From: Malaya genurostris
Taxonomy: Eukaryota; Arthropoda; Insecta; Diptera; Culicidae
DNA: 64,000 nt
Direction of reading: 5' to 3'
NCBI RefSeq assembly: GCF_030247185.1
Contig: NC_080571.1
Coordinates: forward strand, 44,205,502 to 44,269,501
In this document: positions 31,490 through 43,740 of the stretch, piece after piece
Numbering within the stretch: position 1 is the first letter of the stretch
Layout of the letters: each line of letters opens with the position of its first letter
Position numbers and translations under genes: made by a program
Notes under the pieces: generated by a model
Database searches by the model: none
What the model was told of the DNA's origin: nothing
The model's input: the letters and a program-made list of their open reading frames with translations, nothing else

Positions 31490-31690
31490 TCGATTCCCAG
31501 ATTCTGGTTCCGGATAGCGAAAAATAACTGAAACCGAACACATTAAAATTTTTCAGAGTAGTTGAGCCCGATTTTCTCAAACTTATCTCACAGAACTTTA
31601 ATTAGGTTAGAATTACATTTGGATCCGACTTCCGGTTCCAGAGTTACTGGGGGTCATGAATGTTAAAAATTTCATACAGTCACTCAAAGT
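31490..31690 (+). repeat. Dispersed tandem-module repeat
   Basis: Contains GATCCGACTTCCGGTTCCAG and GAGTTACTGGGGGTCATGAA, characteristic of the family. Confidence 0.6.
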
Positions 31691-33199
31691 GACGATGCGA
31701 ATAATATAAATACTCTCTGGAACACTACAGCCGGGGATAAATAAACGACTTTCGTAATAATAATAATAAGAACGTATTTCTCGGAGTCAATAATTAATTC
31801 AAAGATCAGAAAACGAAGGAGTAAATATTTCTCACGGTAATTAAGGTGAAGATATGATAACTTTACCTATTGATTTGACCTTTTCTTCTCGTTGGAAGAA
31901 GATGTTCAATCGCCATAGTTACATAATTCCAATGGAAAACTTTCTTCAGTAGTCAATGTTCACCAAATTCTTCAGCTAATAGATCATACTGTACTAACCG
32001 ACTCGATTTTCCTTCAAATATTCGTGAATAAGTGCTGTTTTACTTTTTTCTAGAGGGACGTGGCATTTTTAAAAAACGATTGCAATAACTGAATCGATTT
32101 GTTTACTCTTTGTTTCCTTGACAACGGTACGTACTTTTAATACAGTTGCGGATATCTTGGAATAAGACTTTGTTTGAGAAGAAAATTCTAAAAGTTTTGA
32201 AGAAGAAAATTATAAAAGTTTTAAAATTCTTTCAAATAAATGAATTGTGAAGTATACTTGTACCAGAGAGGGACTGAAACGTGTTGAAATAATTGCTGAT
32301 AAAGTGGGTAAAAAAACGTATAAAAATTTCAAGAAGTTCAGGTTTGATGTATTTTTGCACAAATTCTGCGTTAGAGATAATTTTTTGTTAAAGATTCTGT
32401 TCTAAACGATGAATGTTACTCAATTACTGTAGCCATTTGACGAAAAATCTTTTAGTCTCGTGTATAGAAAATTGTGTTTTAATTAGTGATATTTCCTTTG
32501 TTTACATACGGTGAGTAGCGAAACAGAGGAAGGAATGGGAAGGCATGCGGCAGCTAGTCGCCATTTTATGGATCGCTTGAGCTTGACGAGTTACAAACAT
32601 TTCCTATCGCATGAATGTTGTCATTTTGCTTTCGTCTATCGCAGGCATCATTGGAAAGTCACAAAACACTGGATAATATGAGTGTCTATGATGGATCAGT
32701 TAGTGATCATGAGCAATGCAACTGCACGTGCAGATGAAGTTGGATTCCAATTTATGAAACATTTTATCACTAAGCATGCATACCGCGTACTAGTGGAATT
32801 TTAGACAACGAGTATCGGTAGTTGCAGCGAATCATTAGAACGTGCCTGTTGGAACATTACTTCAGTGTTTTATCACTGCACACATATTAAAATGCTCTTT
32901 GTTTATATGAACCAGATGTCTTTTACTACGGTATTTAGTTTGCAACCAGTAAAGAAGGTAATAAATTCAGTTTAATTCTACGATTAACCCTTCAGTGATA
33001 TGATTTGTTTATTGTTCATCTGTTAATTTGAATAATTTCACCTATGTACCCTATTTCCAAGCCTTACTCACACTCAATTGAACGGCATACATTTCATTCG
33101 ATGCGTAAGTGAGCGACGATTATGGTCAATGTGATAACTTTCATGTTGCCTGAGCAATCGTGAATTCTCGCATTCAAATGATTGAATGGAAATTTTATT
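31691..33199. other. Unassigned AT-rich DNA
   Basis: No gene, RNA gene or delimitable element recognised over about 1.5 kb. Confidence 0.3.
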
Positions 33200-33490
33200 G
33201 CCATGGTTCCATGTTTTTTACCAACCACCGTATTCGCCTGATTTAGCTCTGTGTGACTTATGACTATTCATCAAACTCAAACAATCGCTCCGGGGAGACT
33301 GTTTTGAGTCAATTGAAGACATCAAACGTGAATCGCTACGCGCATTGAAGGCTATTCCAGAAATTGACTTGAACAAATGTTTCGAGGATTGGAAAAACGT
33401 TGGCACAAGTGTATTGGGGCCGGGGAGGATTACCTTGAGGGGGACGAAAAAGATTTGGAAGAATGAAATAAGAGTTTTGAAATTATGAAC
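33200..33490 (+). pseudogene. Mariner transposase C-terminal relic
   Basis: Frame reads QPPYSPDLALCDL, a stop, then LFIKLKQSLRGDCFESIEDI and ALKAIPEIDLNKCFEDWK. PPYSPDL carries the third catalytic aspartate of mariner transposases and FEDWK is near the C-terminus. The N-terminal two thirds are missing. Confidence 0.7.
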
Positions 33491-34080
33491 ATAGTCTTAC
33501 TATTTTTTGCCCACAGTAGTATAGTATGATCTACATTTTTTGAGTGTCTTGTAAAGCTACAAGACGGAAAACTTATCAAACCTGTATAGTAAAAATGGTA
33601 TACAAACAATCAGAACTCGAAACAGTGTTCATCCAATCGTTTTTTTGGAACTGTAAATATTCACAAACCTCAGCATTTTTGCAGTTGTTGTCACAAGTTT
33701 TGAATTCTTGTAGGGAAACTTTTCGACCGCTAATGTCCCTTACAAATTCACTAGCTCATCTTTCGCTTTCCGTACAGCGACTAATGCAGATCGAGAATTA
33801 TTTTGCCAAGGATAATGTTCAGCTATGTATAGTTCGAAGCCGGGCTCACCTCTTCACCGATAATCCGAACCAGTGTTGGTTCGATACGTTCTTGTCAAGA
33901 ACTACGTGACCGTAAAGTGTGTTTCTCTCTTTTTAGTTGACAACTATATCGCCAAATGTCATTTTCAACCTTTTCATGTATTCAAGTTCCATAATTGATA
34001 TGGACTGATATGCTAGGAAAATAATATCACGTATAGTTTGATCGATCGACTGTGTAATTTGTTATTCCACAGTCCATATT
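33491..34080. other. Unassigned sequence
   Basis: An open frame at 33544-33909 shows no recognisable domain. Nothing else seen. Confidence 0.3.
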
Positions 34081-34091
34081 TGATCATAATT

Positions 34092-34236
34092 TTTTTTGTT
34101 TCTATTATAGAGGCTTTAACATTAATGTCATTCACCTCTTCGGGCCAGAAAAACTTTCTGACCCTATGTGCGGGGTTGGGAATCGAACCCAGGCGGGCTG
34201 CGTGAAAGACATCGACTTACCCATACCCGTCCCCTA
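34092..34236 (-). mobile_element. tRNA-derived SINE
   Basis: Flanked by a perfect 11-bp direct repeat TGATCATAATT (34081-34091 and 34237-34247). Read on the minus strand it begins GGGGACGGGTATGGGTAAGT, where the A box should be. About 30 bases on is the B-box-like GGGTTCGATTCCC, and it ends with GCCTCTATAATAGAAACAAA and an A-rich tail. This tail resembles that of Feilai-type mosquito SINEs as I remember them. RNA polymerase III promoter boxes plus target duplication support a retroposed SINE. Confidence 0.82.
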
Positions 34237-34369
34237 TGATCATAATTCATATTACTGCGTATATATTTTATAAACTATTCTCCAGGGCCGACTCAAGGTT
34301 CATTTTTGGGATAGACATTTTTTGTGAATGTTTCGCAATCTATACCAAATTGATCGACCCGAAAAGGGT

Positions 34370-34930
34370 CTTATAACATAAAATTTATCCTCTATGGTTG
34401 ATGTTGTTTAAATGTCAGTTGCTCATCGAGGAAAATGCAAAGATCTTTCACAGTAGTCAATACGAACAGGATTTTTTGTTTCTGTGAATGTTATGATCGA
34501 ATATTTCTAGGAGTCTAGAATCATTCGATTGATCTCACACCAGTCAGCAAAAATTAACAGTGGGCGTTGCAGGAATACGGCATTATCTATTTTCCGGATT
34601 AAGTTATAAATTTTAGGATCATCAGCAAATGAAACCCGCGGCCCATCAAGGACAAAATTTACATCGTTCAAGTACAGCAAAACTATCAGTGGGCCTAGAT
34701 GATTGCCTTGTGGTATTCCGGATGAAGCGTAAAACTCATCAGATACACAACCGCCGATTCTTACGGTAAGGCGTCGGTCGCTTAGGTATGAATAATCCAG
34801 CGGAGAACGTTCTAGCCAAAATCAAGTTTGTCTATTTTAGCAATGGCGATAGCGTGATTCATTTTATCGAAGGCTGCCGAGAGATCCGTGTAAATGACGT
34901 CTGTTTGATAACCAACGGACATAGATCCAT
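34370..34930 (-). pseudogene. Non-LTR reverse transcriptase relic
   Basis: Minus-strand frame pieces read VIYTDLSAAFDKMNHAIAIA, IGGCVSDEFYASSGIPQGN, LNDVNFVLDG, SFADDPKIYNLIRK, and later TVKDLCIFLDEQLTFKQH. They cover the TDLSAAFD, SGIPQG and FADD reverse-transcriptase motifs and the thumb motif. Several stops and frame changes make it dead. It belongs to a different lineage from the I-type LINEs here, as judged by FADD and SGIPQG. The SINE at 34092-34236 lies just beyond its 3' side. Confidence 0.75.
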
Positions 34931-35544
34931 GTTGAGTCTGTACAATATACTGCTTACAATTGTGGAAAATTAGCTCAAGAACGATCATTTCAAAAAGATT
35001 TGGAATGGCACTGAGAAAATTGAATCATTAACGTCTAACTTCCACGCGTTAGAAATTCCGTTTGCCAAAATCGCACGTTTTACTTTTCAAATTGGGAAAA
35101 ATACAAAAAAAAAGAAAAAAAAATTAAAAAATTCTGTGCTTCGGTGCCCCTTGATCTCAGCGCCCTAGGCGACCACCTACTTCGCTTATGCCCTGTTTTT
35201 CTTCAAATCAAGAATTAAATTGAATTGATTGTGAAACATTTAAAATCCATGCGCACCTGTGAGGCAGATCGCATTCTTCCTTCGTCCGAGAGAATCGACA
35301 CAGAAAAATTATTTACGATCTACACGATAGAAACAAAGAACTGCAGTGCGCTTTCCTTCGGTGAATGACCGAGGCAGAAGCCTAGGTAAAATAAGCCAAA
35401 CATAAATATAAACACTACCTGAATAAATAGCGATAGCAAACTTATACCGAAGTAAATAATGCCTAAATAAGCAATTATAGTATTTCATTTTACTATAATT
35501 GGTATGGAAAAGACGCACCAGCGCATTCATGCATAAAAGCAACG
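34931..35544. other. Unassigned sequence
   Basis: No gene or delimitable repeat seen. Short open frames lack recognisable domains. Confidence 0.3.
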
Positions 35545-35800
35545 GTAAAATTGAATGATTTGCGATACGCATTGGTCCACCATCCCTCGTATTCTCCAGA
35601 CCTGGTCCCCAGCGACTATTATTTATTTCCAAACCTGAAGAAGTTTCTCCAAGTAAAGAAATTTTCATCGAATGCTGAGGTCATTGCAGAAACCTATTTT
35701 GAAGGCCTTGACAAATCTTTTTTTTTCAGAGGGCATCAAAATGTTCGAGAACCGAAGGGTCAAGTGTATCGCTTTAGATGGAGATTTTACTGAAAAGTGA
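35545..35800 (+). pseudogene. Mariner transposase C-terminal relic
   Basis: Frame reads HHPSYSPDLVPSDYYLFPNL then KKFLQVKKFSSNAEVIAETY and FEGLDKSFFF, matching the third catalytic block (SYSPDL) and the C-terminus of mariner-family DD34D transposases. The N-terminal catalytic blocks are absent. Confidence 0.75.
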
Positions 35801-36199
35801 AACAGTTTTCACGGTAAAAATAAAAGTTTTTCTTTGTAAAACTACTCATTCCATGGCTGTTGGTCATGGGATTTGAAGGGAACATCCTAAATAGACGATG
35901 GCAATTGATGCAGATAACGATAATCGACATTTTTCAACACTATAAGAACTAAAACATGCTATTCGTCAGTGTAGTGAAAAAGCGAACTGGCAGCACTTCA
36001 GAAATTGGAGTAACGGATACTCGCATAAAGTAATACAGTTGAAATATGTTTTATTAAATACAAAACATTGTGACTAGTAGATTATTATTCGGTTAAAACT
36101 GACATGTAAAATTACTGTTACGACTGAGAAATTTTTTTGTGAAATACCTTAAGAAATAAACGTATATATGAACAAAAAAAAAGGATTTTAGGGACCAAA
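35801..36199. other. Unassigned sequence
   Basis: Nothing recognised. Confidence 0.3.
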
Positions 36200-36560
36200 A
36201 ACTCCATGATAAATCTCATTTACTTTTATCCGAAAAAACCCGAGTTTTTTCAAACATAGATTCAAATGGAGACATGCTTCTAAATTGAAACCAAAACTGT
36301 TTCATATAGTAGATTATGTTAGTTGGTAGCCAAACGAATCGTTTTTCGTTTAACCAATTCCCAGTTCTTGGTTCCAAAATTACCAAAGGTCAAAAGTTAC
36401 AAAAAGGCTCAGAGATATGGTTGAGCCGAATTTCACATGATTCGCTTTAAGTTAAAGGTGTTCTTGCTCCATATGTTGCTGTTTATTTTATCGGATCCGA
36501 CTACCTGTTCCGAAACTACAGGAAAAAAACAATTTTGAAATTTCAAACCAATATTTAGAG
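36200..36560 (+). repeat. Dispersed tandem-module repeat
   Basis: Degenerate units with AACATAGATTCAAATGGAGA, TCGGATCCGACTACCTGTTC and similar phrases of the family. Confidence 0.5.
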
Positions 36561-36689
36561 CGACAAGTCAAGAAAAACGGAAAAATTTATGTGTTAATGG
36601 TAATAACCAAATCATGTATATAATAGAGCTGAAAAGTCATCACTTTCGACTGAACACCTAACTTAAATCTGAACCATTTAGATTCAACT

Positions 36690-37015
36690 TATATTGAATG
36701 AATACATTGAAAAGGTGGGTGGGTAATGTCAAAGACATAACTGGAGGACTTGAATACCAATAAAACTGACGTGCTTCTTCCACACTTACGAAAACCGATA
36801 ATCGTACGTACTAGTTGATTGACTGTGTGAATACTGTAAACTTTCAATACTTCACTTACAGAATTCTGACGGCATAAAGAGAAACACACTAGAGAAAAAA
36901 AATTAAGGGTTGTGTAGACCCATTACAACGACGCTAAAAATGCAATGTTTAAATTAATTCATAAATTCATTTAAATTTGAAAAATCCACAACAAATCGAT
37001 TGTGACCATCAATAA
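36690..37015 (-). repeat. Dispersed repeat, partner of 17615-17905
   Basis: On the minus strand, GTGTGGAAGAAGCACGTCAG then CATTACCCACCCACC, and AAATTTAAATGAATTTATGA, align with 17615-17905. Class unknown. Confidence 0.65.
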
Positions 37016-37156
37016 TTTCTAAATTTATGACATAAATTTCAATAAATTATTCGTCTCTTCTCGAAAACACAAATCATATAGCTTGGACAAAATGTATCTA
37101 TAATGCCTTCAAATTTTAAGATATAATTCATTCGAAATGAAGTAAATCAATAATAA

Positions 37157-38346
37157 CACATGGGCTGAAATGTCCCGGGCCTAACACATAGATGGCGCTA
37201 GTTTTATTGCAGTCACCTTTTTTTCTTAGTACTAACCTTCAAAAGCCAGCTCATGAAATTGCATGATATTCTATTTATTTGTTTGTGAGTTATTGTGCTA
37301 AGAGTGACGCTACTTTTGTTATTTTGGATCAAAACCAATTCAGTGTTTTAATTTTACACTGATTCTTGATGGGAAACAGTACCGTTCAATGGCTTGAAAA
37401 GTCCGCTCCACTAGAAAAAAAACAATAAAACATTGATTTGCGGACTTCTAACGTAGTCATAGGGACAACGATGATGCAGAACGCAGTGGACTTCCAAATG
37501 AGGCAGTAACACCAGAAAACAAAAAAAAATCCACAAAATTGTTTTTAATGATCGAAAAATTAAGTCGCGTAAGTTAGCTGCCATCGTAAAGATATCTAAA
37601 GAACGTGTTGGCTTTATATTTCACGAGCATTGGCTATGAGAAAGGTCTATTCAAAGTGGGTGTCGCTTTTGCTCACTGTTGACCAAAAACGAGAACGTGT
37701 GATGATTCTGAGCCGTGTTAGGCCATGTTTAAACGTAACAAACCGGAATTTTTGCGTCGATATGTGACAATGGATGAAACATGGATTCATCACTTCACTC
37801 CGAAATCAAAACGATGTTCATCTGAGTGGACAGCAACTTGTGAACCTAGTTCTGAAAGCACAACAATCGGTTGGAAAGGTTTTGGCCTAGGTATTTTGGG
37901 ATGTGCGTGGTATAATATTTATCAACTATCTTGAGAAAGGAAATATCAGTAACAGTGTATATTATATTGCAAAGTGTATGTTAATATTGCAAAGAAACAA
38001 CCGCATATTGTAAAGAAAAAATGTTTCTTCAGACCAACGCACCGTGTAACAAGTCAATCAAAACAATGGCGATATTACATGAATTGAACTTTGAATTTCT
38101 CTATATCCACAGTATTCGCCAGATTTGACATCCAGTGACTACTGGCTGTTTGCAGATCGGAAAAAAATGCTCGCCGATAAGAAATTTTGCACGAATGAAG
38201 AGGTTATCGTTGAAACTGAGGCCTATGTTGAGGTAAAAGATAAAATTGCATTGCTCTTGATGGAGATTACGTTGATGAATAAAGTTAATTTTGAATCGAA
38301 ACAATCGTGTTCTCTTTGTTAGGTCCGGAACTTTCCAGCCCATGTG
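37157..38346 (+). mobile_element. Mariner (DD34D) element with both terminal repeats, broken transposase
   Basis: The left end reads CACATGGGCTGAAATGTCCC and the right end, on the other strand, CACATGGGCTGGAAAGTTCC; both lie next to TA. The 1.19-kb length fits mariner. Transposase pieces in order are NSTVQWLEKS, DDAERSGRPN, FLRRYVTMDETWIHHFTPKS (first catalytic aspartate), and SSDYWLFADRKKMLADKKFC. There are many frameshifts and stops. The complete ends mean it could have been mobilised in trans after its gene decayed. Confidence 0.82.
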
Positions 38347-40030
38347 TAATATTCCACCCCAGTTTTTCTCAACCAATTGGTTTAGTTCTTGAAACAATCC
38401 ATATTTGTTCTAACCAATCAAGCTCTAATTTACAATAGGCAGATTCAGGCTTGAATCTTTAATTTCTCAGTTTAAAACAACTATTTGTTTTTGGTTTGAT
38501 AGATAGCTGATCATTTTGTTATTTAAACAATCGAGCTTTCGCTTTCGGTTCATTCGAAACAACTTCTATCTATGGTTCTTTATGTAAAATTGAACATATA
38601 AAAAAGGTTTGAACATTATTCAGTTCTTTTATAAAACGATGCATAGTTGGAACCAGCGAGGTGAAGTATTTGCATCATGTCGAAGTTTTTGGTCGATAAC
38701 AATTAGAACAATTTCGCTATAGGCGAGAAAATCAATTATTTCGTATTTCTATGTGTCGCTTTTGCACGATACGCTTTGTGCGGTAATTCGTTCAATTCAT
38801 GCGGTTGAAATTTTGCGCGCCTCATTTTAATACTAGAAAACTTCAACTTTGAGTCAGTTGTGGTTATCTCATACTACTGAAAATTTTATCATAAATTGCT
38901 GACTATATTGTCGTTGATATGGATTACTGCGTTAAAAACAACAAGAGATATTCGCGATTCAGTTTTACCCATTCTTGTACATTCTTTTTTTTTTGCAATA
39001 TATCAGTGCTATATAATAAATAATTAATCTGCTCTTTTAATATGCATAATAAACTCAGTTAGGGAAGAAGTTCCATCCGCATTCGAGTCGTTACAAATCG
39101 TGGTAATATTATTCAAATGCCCGCCGATCACCTGAACCTCGGAGATGATGTTCCCTTTCGCATACTAATCAGTCTCCTCCCATTTGATTACGCTAGTCAA
39201 TATGTATGCATGTGATGTGTATTTTAGTACCATATTAGGAGGAATATAGATATGAATGATATTTACATCACTCATTAGGTTAGCATTATCCGCCAATACT
39301 CAAAACAAATAAATCAGTGCCTGATGGTTGCTTGATGCACGGTTCGATAAGAATGGTACTTTTCTAGATGTGAAATTTTCTAGTCAATTTATTTCATTCC
39401 TTCGGTTGTCGAATGCAGATTATAGCTGTGTTAGGAATGTTTAACTTCTATTTCTTTTTAGCTATTTTTAATCGCCAACACATGTAACGATTAATTGTTA
39501 ACAATATGTCAATAATCTGAAAGCAATTAAATACTTGATGTGTTAAGTGGTGGTATAAGTGCTGAATCATTTTAATCGCATCAATTCAATGACTGACAAC
39601 ATCATACTGCCTGAAACATGCACTATGATAAGCTACTTTCCCTATAAGGCTTAAAAGTTTAGCATCCATTCTAAAAGGAAACGGATGCGATTATACAATA
39701 CGTACTGCTAATCTACCGACTGGAACTGTAAATACACTGAGTGGTTGGCTTTTGAAATACACACTAATTTTGGACACAGTTATTTTTGTTTTCACAGAAA
39801 AGTAGTCGGTTGTGGTGGTGTTTTGACAACGACGGATCGCAACAATCGTCGAAATTGAATTAACTGGAACACTTGAAACAAAGTCATTTCACGACAATAT
39901 AAGGCTTGCTCATGAAAAAATCAGGACACCCCCGAATACGTATATATCTGGAAGTGCTACATCACATTCGTCTGTTCATTGTGTAAAATATATTTTTGGT
40001 GATACTTCAAGATTAACTTCTAGATCGAAG
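38347..40030. other. Unassigned AT-rich DNA
   Basis: No gene or RNA gene recognised over about 1.7 kb. AT-rich with no delimitable element. Confidence 0.3.
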
Positions 40031-40462
40031 ATGTCGTCGGAAGAAGAGAACGTGCGAAAAGTTATTGCGTGTGGTCGCATTGAAAATCCAGAACTGTCAG
40101 CAAGGAAATTTGCAAAAAAGTTTGGTTTTCCTGCAAGTACTGTCCATAGCGCTCTTAAATATGTCGATACACGTTTCATAATAGCCAGGAAGGCTGGGAG
40201 AGGGACAAAAATCAAACTCAGGAACCACCAGAAGGACGCAAAAGTGAAGCAAATATTGCAGAAGAGACCAAATCTTTCGGTACGTACTGTGGTTAGAAAA
40301 ATAAAAATGTCTCCAACAATCCAGCTTACTTCAAAACACCAGCAAGATATAAAGTCGTTCAACATGAAAACTGTAGGAAACCGTAATTATAAAAACTACA
40401 AGGATCAGCCCCAGGGGGTTGTTCGAGCCATTGATGTAGAACAAGGAAACCAAAATTTCTAA
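40031..40462 (+). pseudogene. Tc1-mariner-like transposase N-terminal fragment
   Basis: The frame opens MSSEEENVRKVIACGRIENP with a helix-turn-helix (ARKFAKKFGFPASTVHSALK), a second helical domain (VKQILQKRPNLSVRTVVRKI) and MSPTIQLTSKHQQDIKSF, which matches the linker of the DD37E relic at 7640-8004. All of the catalytic core is missing. The similarity ends just before the TA-flanked element that begins at 40470. Confidence 0.6.
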
Positions 40463-40469
40463 TGATCTA

Positions 40470-41357
40470 CACGGAACCACCCGCGATCCCATTTCAACCA
40501 GAATATTAGCTGATTTTCTGAATTCGATTGGTTAAAATTTGGTACAACTAATCGATTGTTGTTTTAACTGAACTGTCATTTTTGTTTTTCGATTAGCAGA
40601 AACGATGGTTGAAACAACTAATTTAACTGTTTGAAAAAAAAATGCTGTCAATTAGTGAGGACACATACCTTTCAATTTTAACAAATATTTTAGTTGAAAT
40701 AACTGGTGTTGTTATTGAAACAAAATTCTGTTAATTTAAACGCGCCATTCAATCGCGTTCTGTGTGTTTGAAACCCTTCGCTCGTGTTACTTTCATAAAT
40801 AAAATTCATGTCAAAAAGCATTTTATTGCTAATGCATGAACATCATCATCGGTATCAAACAGCTGGAAGCAAAACAGTCTGCTGGAAGTAAATCAATGAT
40901 CGAATTTGAAACATAAAATTTCTGCGCATACCTGAAAGATTACGAGATGATCATTCATTAACATTTTCTAATTTGTCACCAAATCTTTTTCATCTTAAAC
41001 AAGGTTAACTTTAGCACAACACCGCTGTTAGATAAACACTTGTTATCATAAATTTCTCAAATCGAATGAACACAATTCCACCAAACGCTTTAACCATCGA
41101 TGTTGTTTTCATTGACATTTTGAAGCGACGCGAACAGATTTCAACTAAAAAAGTTGTTGAATTTGCATTGCAATTATTGTTTTGCTTTCAACTGTCTCCG
41201 GCATTTGACAGCATTCAAAACAACATATCTTTCAGCTACTTGAATATATGCAAATCAAAAACCATATTGGTTGAATAAAAAATAAATTAGTTGAATCAAC
41301 TATCGCAAAAATCAAAAACTGCGATATCGCAATTTTATGATCGAAGGGTTCTCCGTG
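40470..41357. mobile_element. TA-flanked miniature element, about 0.9 kb
   Basis: The left end CACGGAACCACCCGCGATC and the reverse complement of the right end CACGGAGAACCCTTCGATC form imperfect terminal repeats, each bordered by TA (40468-40469 and 41358-41359). Its interior is AT-rich with repeated GTTGAAAC/AACTAA words and no transposase, so it is a non-autonomous Tc1/mariner-type MITE. Confidence 0.6.
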
Positions 41358-41610
41358 TACAATCAAACAGTTCAATCAATCGTCACACTTTCGAATCCGC
41401 AATTGAACGAGAGTCTGCTTAGATTGATCTTGATTAGGAACCAACAACGAACATTGTTCGTCTTGATTTGTATTTGTGTTATAGCCGACGAAATTATATC
41501 AATATTCCAAATGTATGCAATTATATCTTTGTACATACTTGAGATACGGATTTCGATATTTAAGCTTCTCTTCGCCAAGCTTGTGTTCAAGTTTTGTATG
41601 CAAGCAGTCA

Positions 41611-42682
41611 TTTTTATTTAGAAGATATTTTTATTTAGGCCTATTTGCGAACAAGATTTAAGTGGCCGAATTAGCCGATTTTTTAAATAAAGAATTTCTT
41701 GAAGTGGATCTCCTTGCCTACGAGGGTTGAGGGGCACTCTGTTCGTGACTCGTCTCGTCATCCATTGCCGCATCGGTGGTTTTGATGTTGATTTCCGTCT
41801 TCGTTTCGGTTTTCTTGTTGTTCGCAGTCTTGAGCTCGTTGCTAGTTGCTGTAGAAAAGCCTTGTTGTACATTGGTTACAGGTGCTGGTTGGTTTGATGG
41901 TGAAACAGAAGTACTGCGCTCACTAGTTTTCGTCGTTGAACGGTTAACCTTGTCTTTGGTTGAAGATGTCCTTTTCGCAGTTTCAGTGCAAGGTTTACCG
42001 TAGTGTGCAGGTTGTTCACAGAACTGACATGTAACCAGCTGATTTTCATAGGTAATCAGCGTTTTACATGGATGTGTCCCACCTTGACCACAAATGATGT
42101 AAGATGGAATTGCCTTACGTAGTTGCATACGTACCACTAGTACGCCATTCCGGATACCAGGGAAAAAATTCCGCCGCACTTCCCTTTCGATGGAAAGGAT
42201 TTCACCGTACTGCGACATATTCTCCCGAACGCACTTATCGCTGGCCTGCGGGGGAAGGTCATGCACGCATACTTCTATGGCATTGTCCACCATGTGCACA
42301 GGGATTTTGTATTTAATGTTGTCACATTAAACGTTGTGCACCACGTTGTTAATCGAAGCGAATGCAATTGCAATGCATTCACGTTTAAACATACTGTACA
42401 CACAGTTAGACGCCTTGTTGAATTGAATCTCACTTACATTATTAGCGTCTAGATGCATTCGTTCTTTAAGTCAGATTTCAATTTCGATTGCTGCTGGTCT
42501 AACTTTGCAGCGCTTGAAATCAATACAAATTGAATTTGGTCTTGTAGGCCAAGTTTCAGGCTTTGTTAAATCGTATTTGACCATTCCGTACACTCTATTG
42601 TTCACTGTACTGTATTGTCTTTGTTTCGGTTGCTTCGATCGTAAACGATTTTAGACTGTGCGGGTGAGATGCGAGCACGAAC
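41611..42682 (-). mobile_element. ORF1-only retroelement, copy 2
   Basis: Read on the minus strand, the element starts at about 42682 and ends near 41611 with a tail including CTAAATAAAAA. Its flanks are AAAAATAACTGTTTGCA (5') and AAAAATGACTGCTTGCA (3'), a 17-bp target duplication with two transitions; the run of A also belongs to the tail. The 98-bp 5' UTR and roughly 105-bp 3' UTR match copy 1 (11688-13634). The 3' UTR follows the ORF1 stop directly, with no ORF2. This copy is not interrupted by another element and so shows the whole architecture. Confidence 0.8.
41718..42584 (-). pseudogene. ORF1 of the ORF1-only retroelement, copy 2
   Basis: A single 289-codon frame from ATG (42584) to stop, with only two nonsense codons: TGA at 42473-42471 and TAA at 42329-42327. 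The order matches copy 1: MVKYDLTKPETWPTRPNSIC, MHLDANNVSEIQFNKASN, then the RRM-like block AIEVCVHDLPP, MSQYGEILSIEREVRRNFFP, GIRNGVLVVRMQLRKAIPSY. One CX2CX4HX4C knuckle (CQFCEQPAHYGKPC) follows, then a Ser/Thr/Lys-rich tail ending SAPQPS. RNA binding is expected from the family; no enzymatic domain is present. Confidence 0.78.
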
Positions 42683-43379
42683 TGCAAACAGTTATTTTTA
42701 TAGCGTTAAGTTTCTTCATCATTCTGCGATTTCGTTGAAACAATAAACTTTTTCTCATTATCAATCGGGTTCATCTTATATAAATTAGAAATTAATCTTA
42801 ACCACTCGACATTTATCCTGGGGTAGTTGTCAATTTCTCAGGTGAAACGACATAACATGGAATATCATCCGAACTTGTATGACAATAGATCAGAGCATAG
42901 TATTGCTCATCATTTTAATGAAAGCTTCAAAACGTGTTATGGCACTTTTTGTCTTGCTGTCTAGCAACAACCTACCTCTAGCACGCAACGCGTAGGACTG
43001 AAAAGTTAGCTATAATTTCGCTTTTCATCGATTGACCAATCAAAGCGATGCATTCTCTTTGGTATATCGCTTACTCCTTCAAAACCGTCGTCTATGGCAG
43101 GGAAATCCGGTTTGCCGGAGATTTTTAGCAGACAAAATAGGACACTGTTCGCTACGAATCGAAATTTCAATCATATATAATTGAAAATACGTGGCTTGAT
43201 ACATTCAAATCGAAGCTTAGAAATATTTCCAATCGAATGATGAAATAATATTAATAATTGATACAAAATAGACTGAGCTGTAAGTGTTTAAACCCTGACC
43301 ACATTTCTACGTGTATTTTTCCTTGAATTTCTGATTTGCACCCCTACATATGTTAGAAAATAAAGACGTGTTCCACATC
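42683..43379. other. Unassigned sequence
   Basis: No gene, RNA gene or clear repeat was recognised. Confidence 0.3.
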
Positions 43380-43740
43380 AAAAGAATGTGACGGCTAAAA
43401 CTCAGGTTCGCAAATTGTATCGCGAATATTTCACGAAGTTTTCTTGCATGGTAATGGACGATGAAACTTTATACTATATTATATTCATACTGCCACGCTA
43501 CGGAACGGTGGAGAGGAAAATTTCAGGACGATAAGAAAACGCCAAGTTTTCCAAAAACATATTTGGTTTATCAGACAATCTGCAGTTGTGGTCGAGTAAG
43601 CTAAAGCCGCATCACTACAGGTACGGTAAACAAGAAAATATACCGTGCAGAAAGCTACAAATATAGAATAAATTCGAAAATCTTGGACGAAATCAGATCA
43701 GATTTGGCAAGCAATTTGTAAGTGTGGCTGTTAATGTTTT
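43380..43740 (+). pseudogene. DD37E transposase fragment
   Basis: Frame pieces read VTAKTQVRKLYREYFTKFSC then MVMDDETLY (first catalytic aspartate), a further piece near QTICSCGRVSKAA and a KYTVQKA block. Riddled with stops; terminal repeats not found. Confidence 0.6.

Noticed and set aside
33544..33909. A 121-residue open frame
   Set aside because: No domain, signal peptide or homologous copy in the window; composition is like its surroundings.
34092..34236. A genuine tRNA gene on the minus strand
   Set aside because: The cloverleaf does not close. The B box is followed by a SINE body with an A-rich tail and target duplication.
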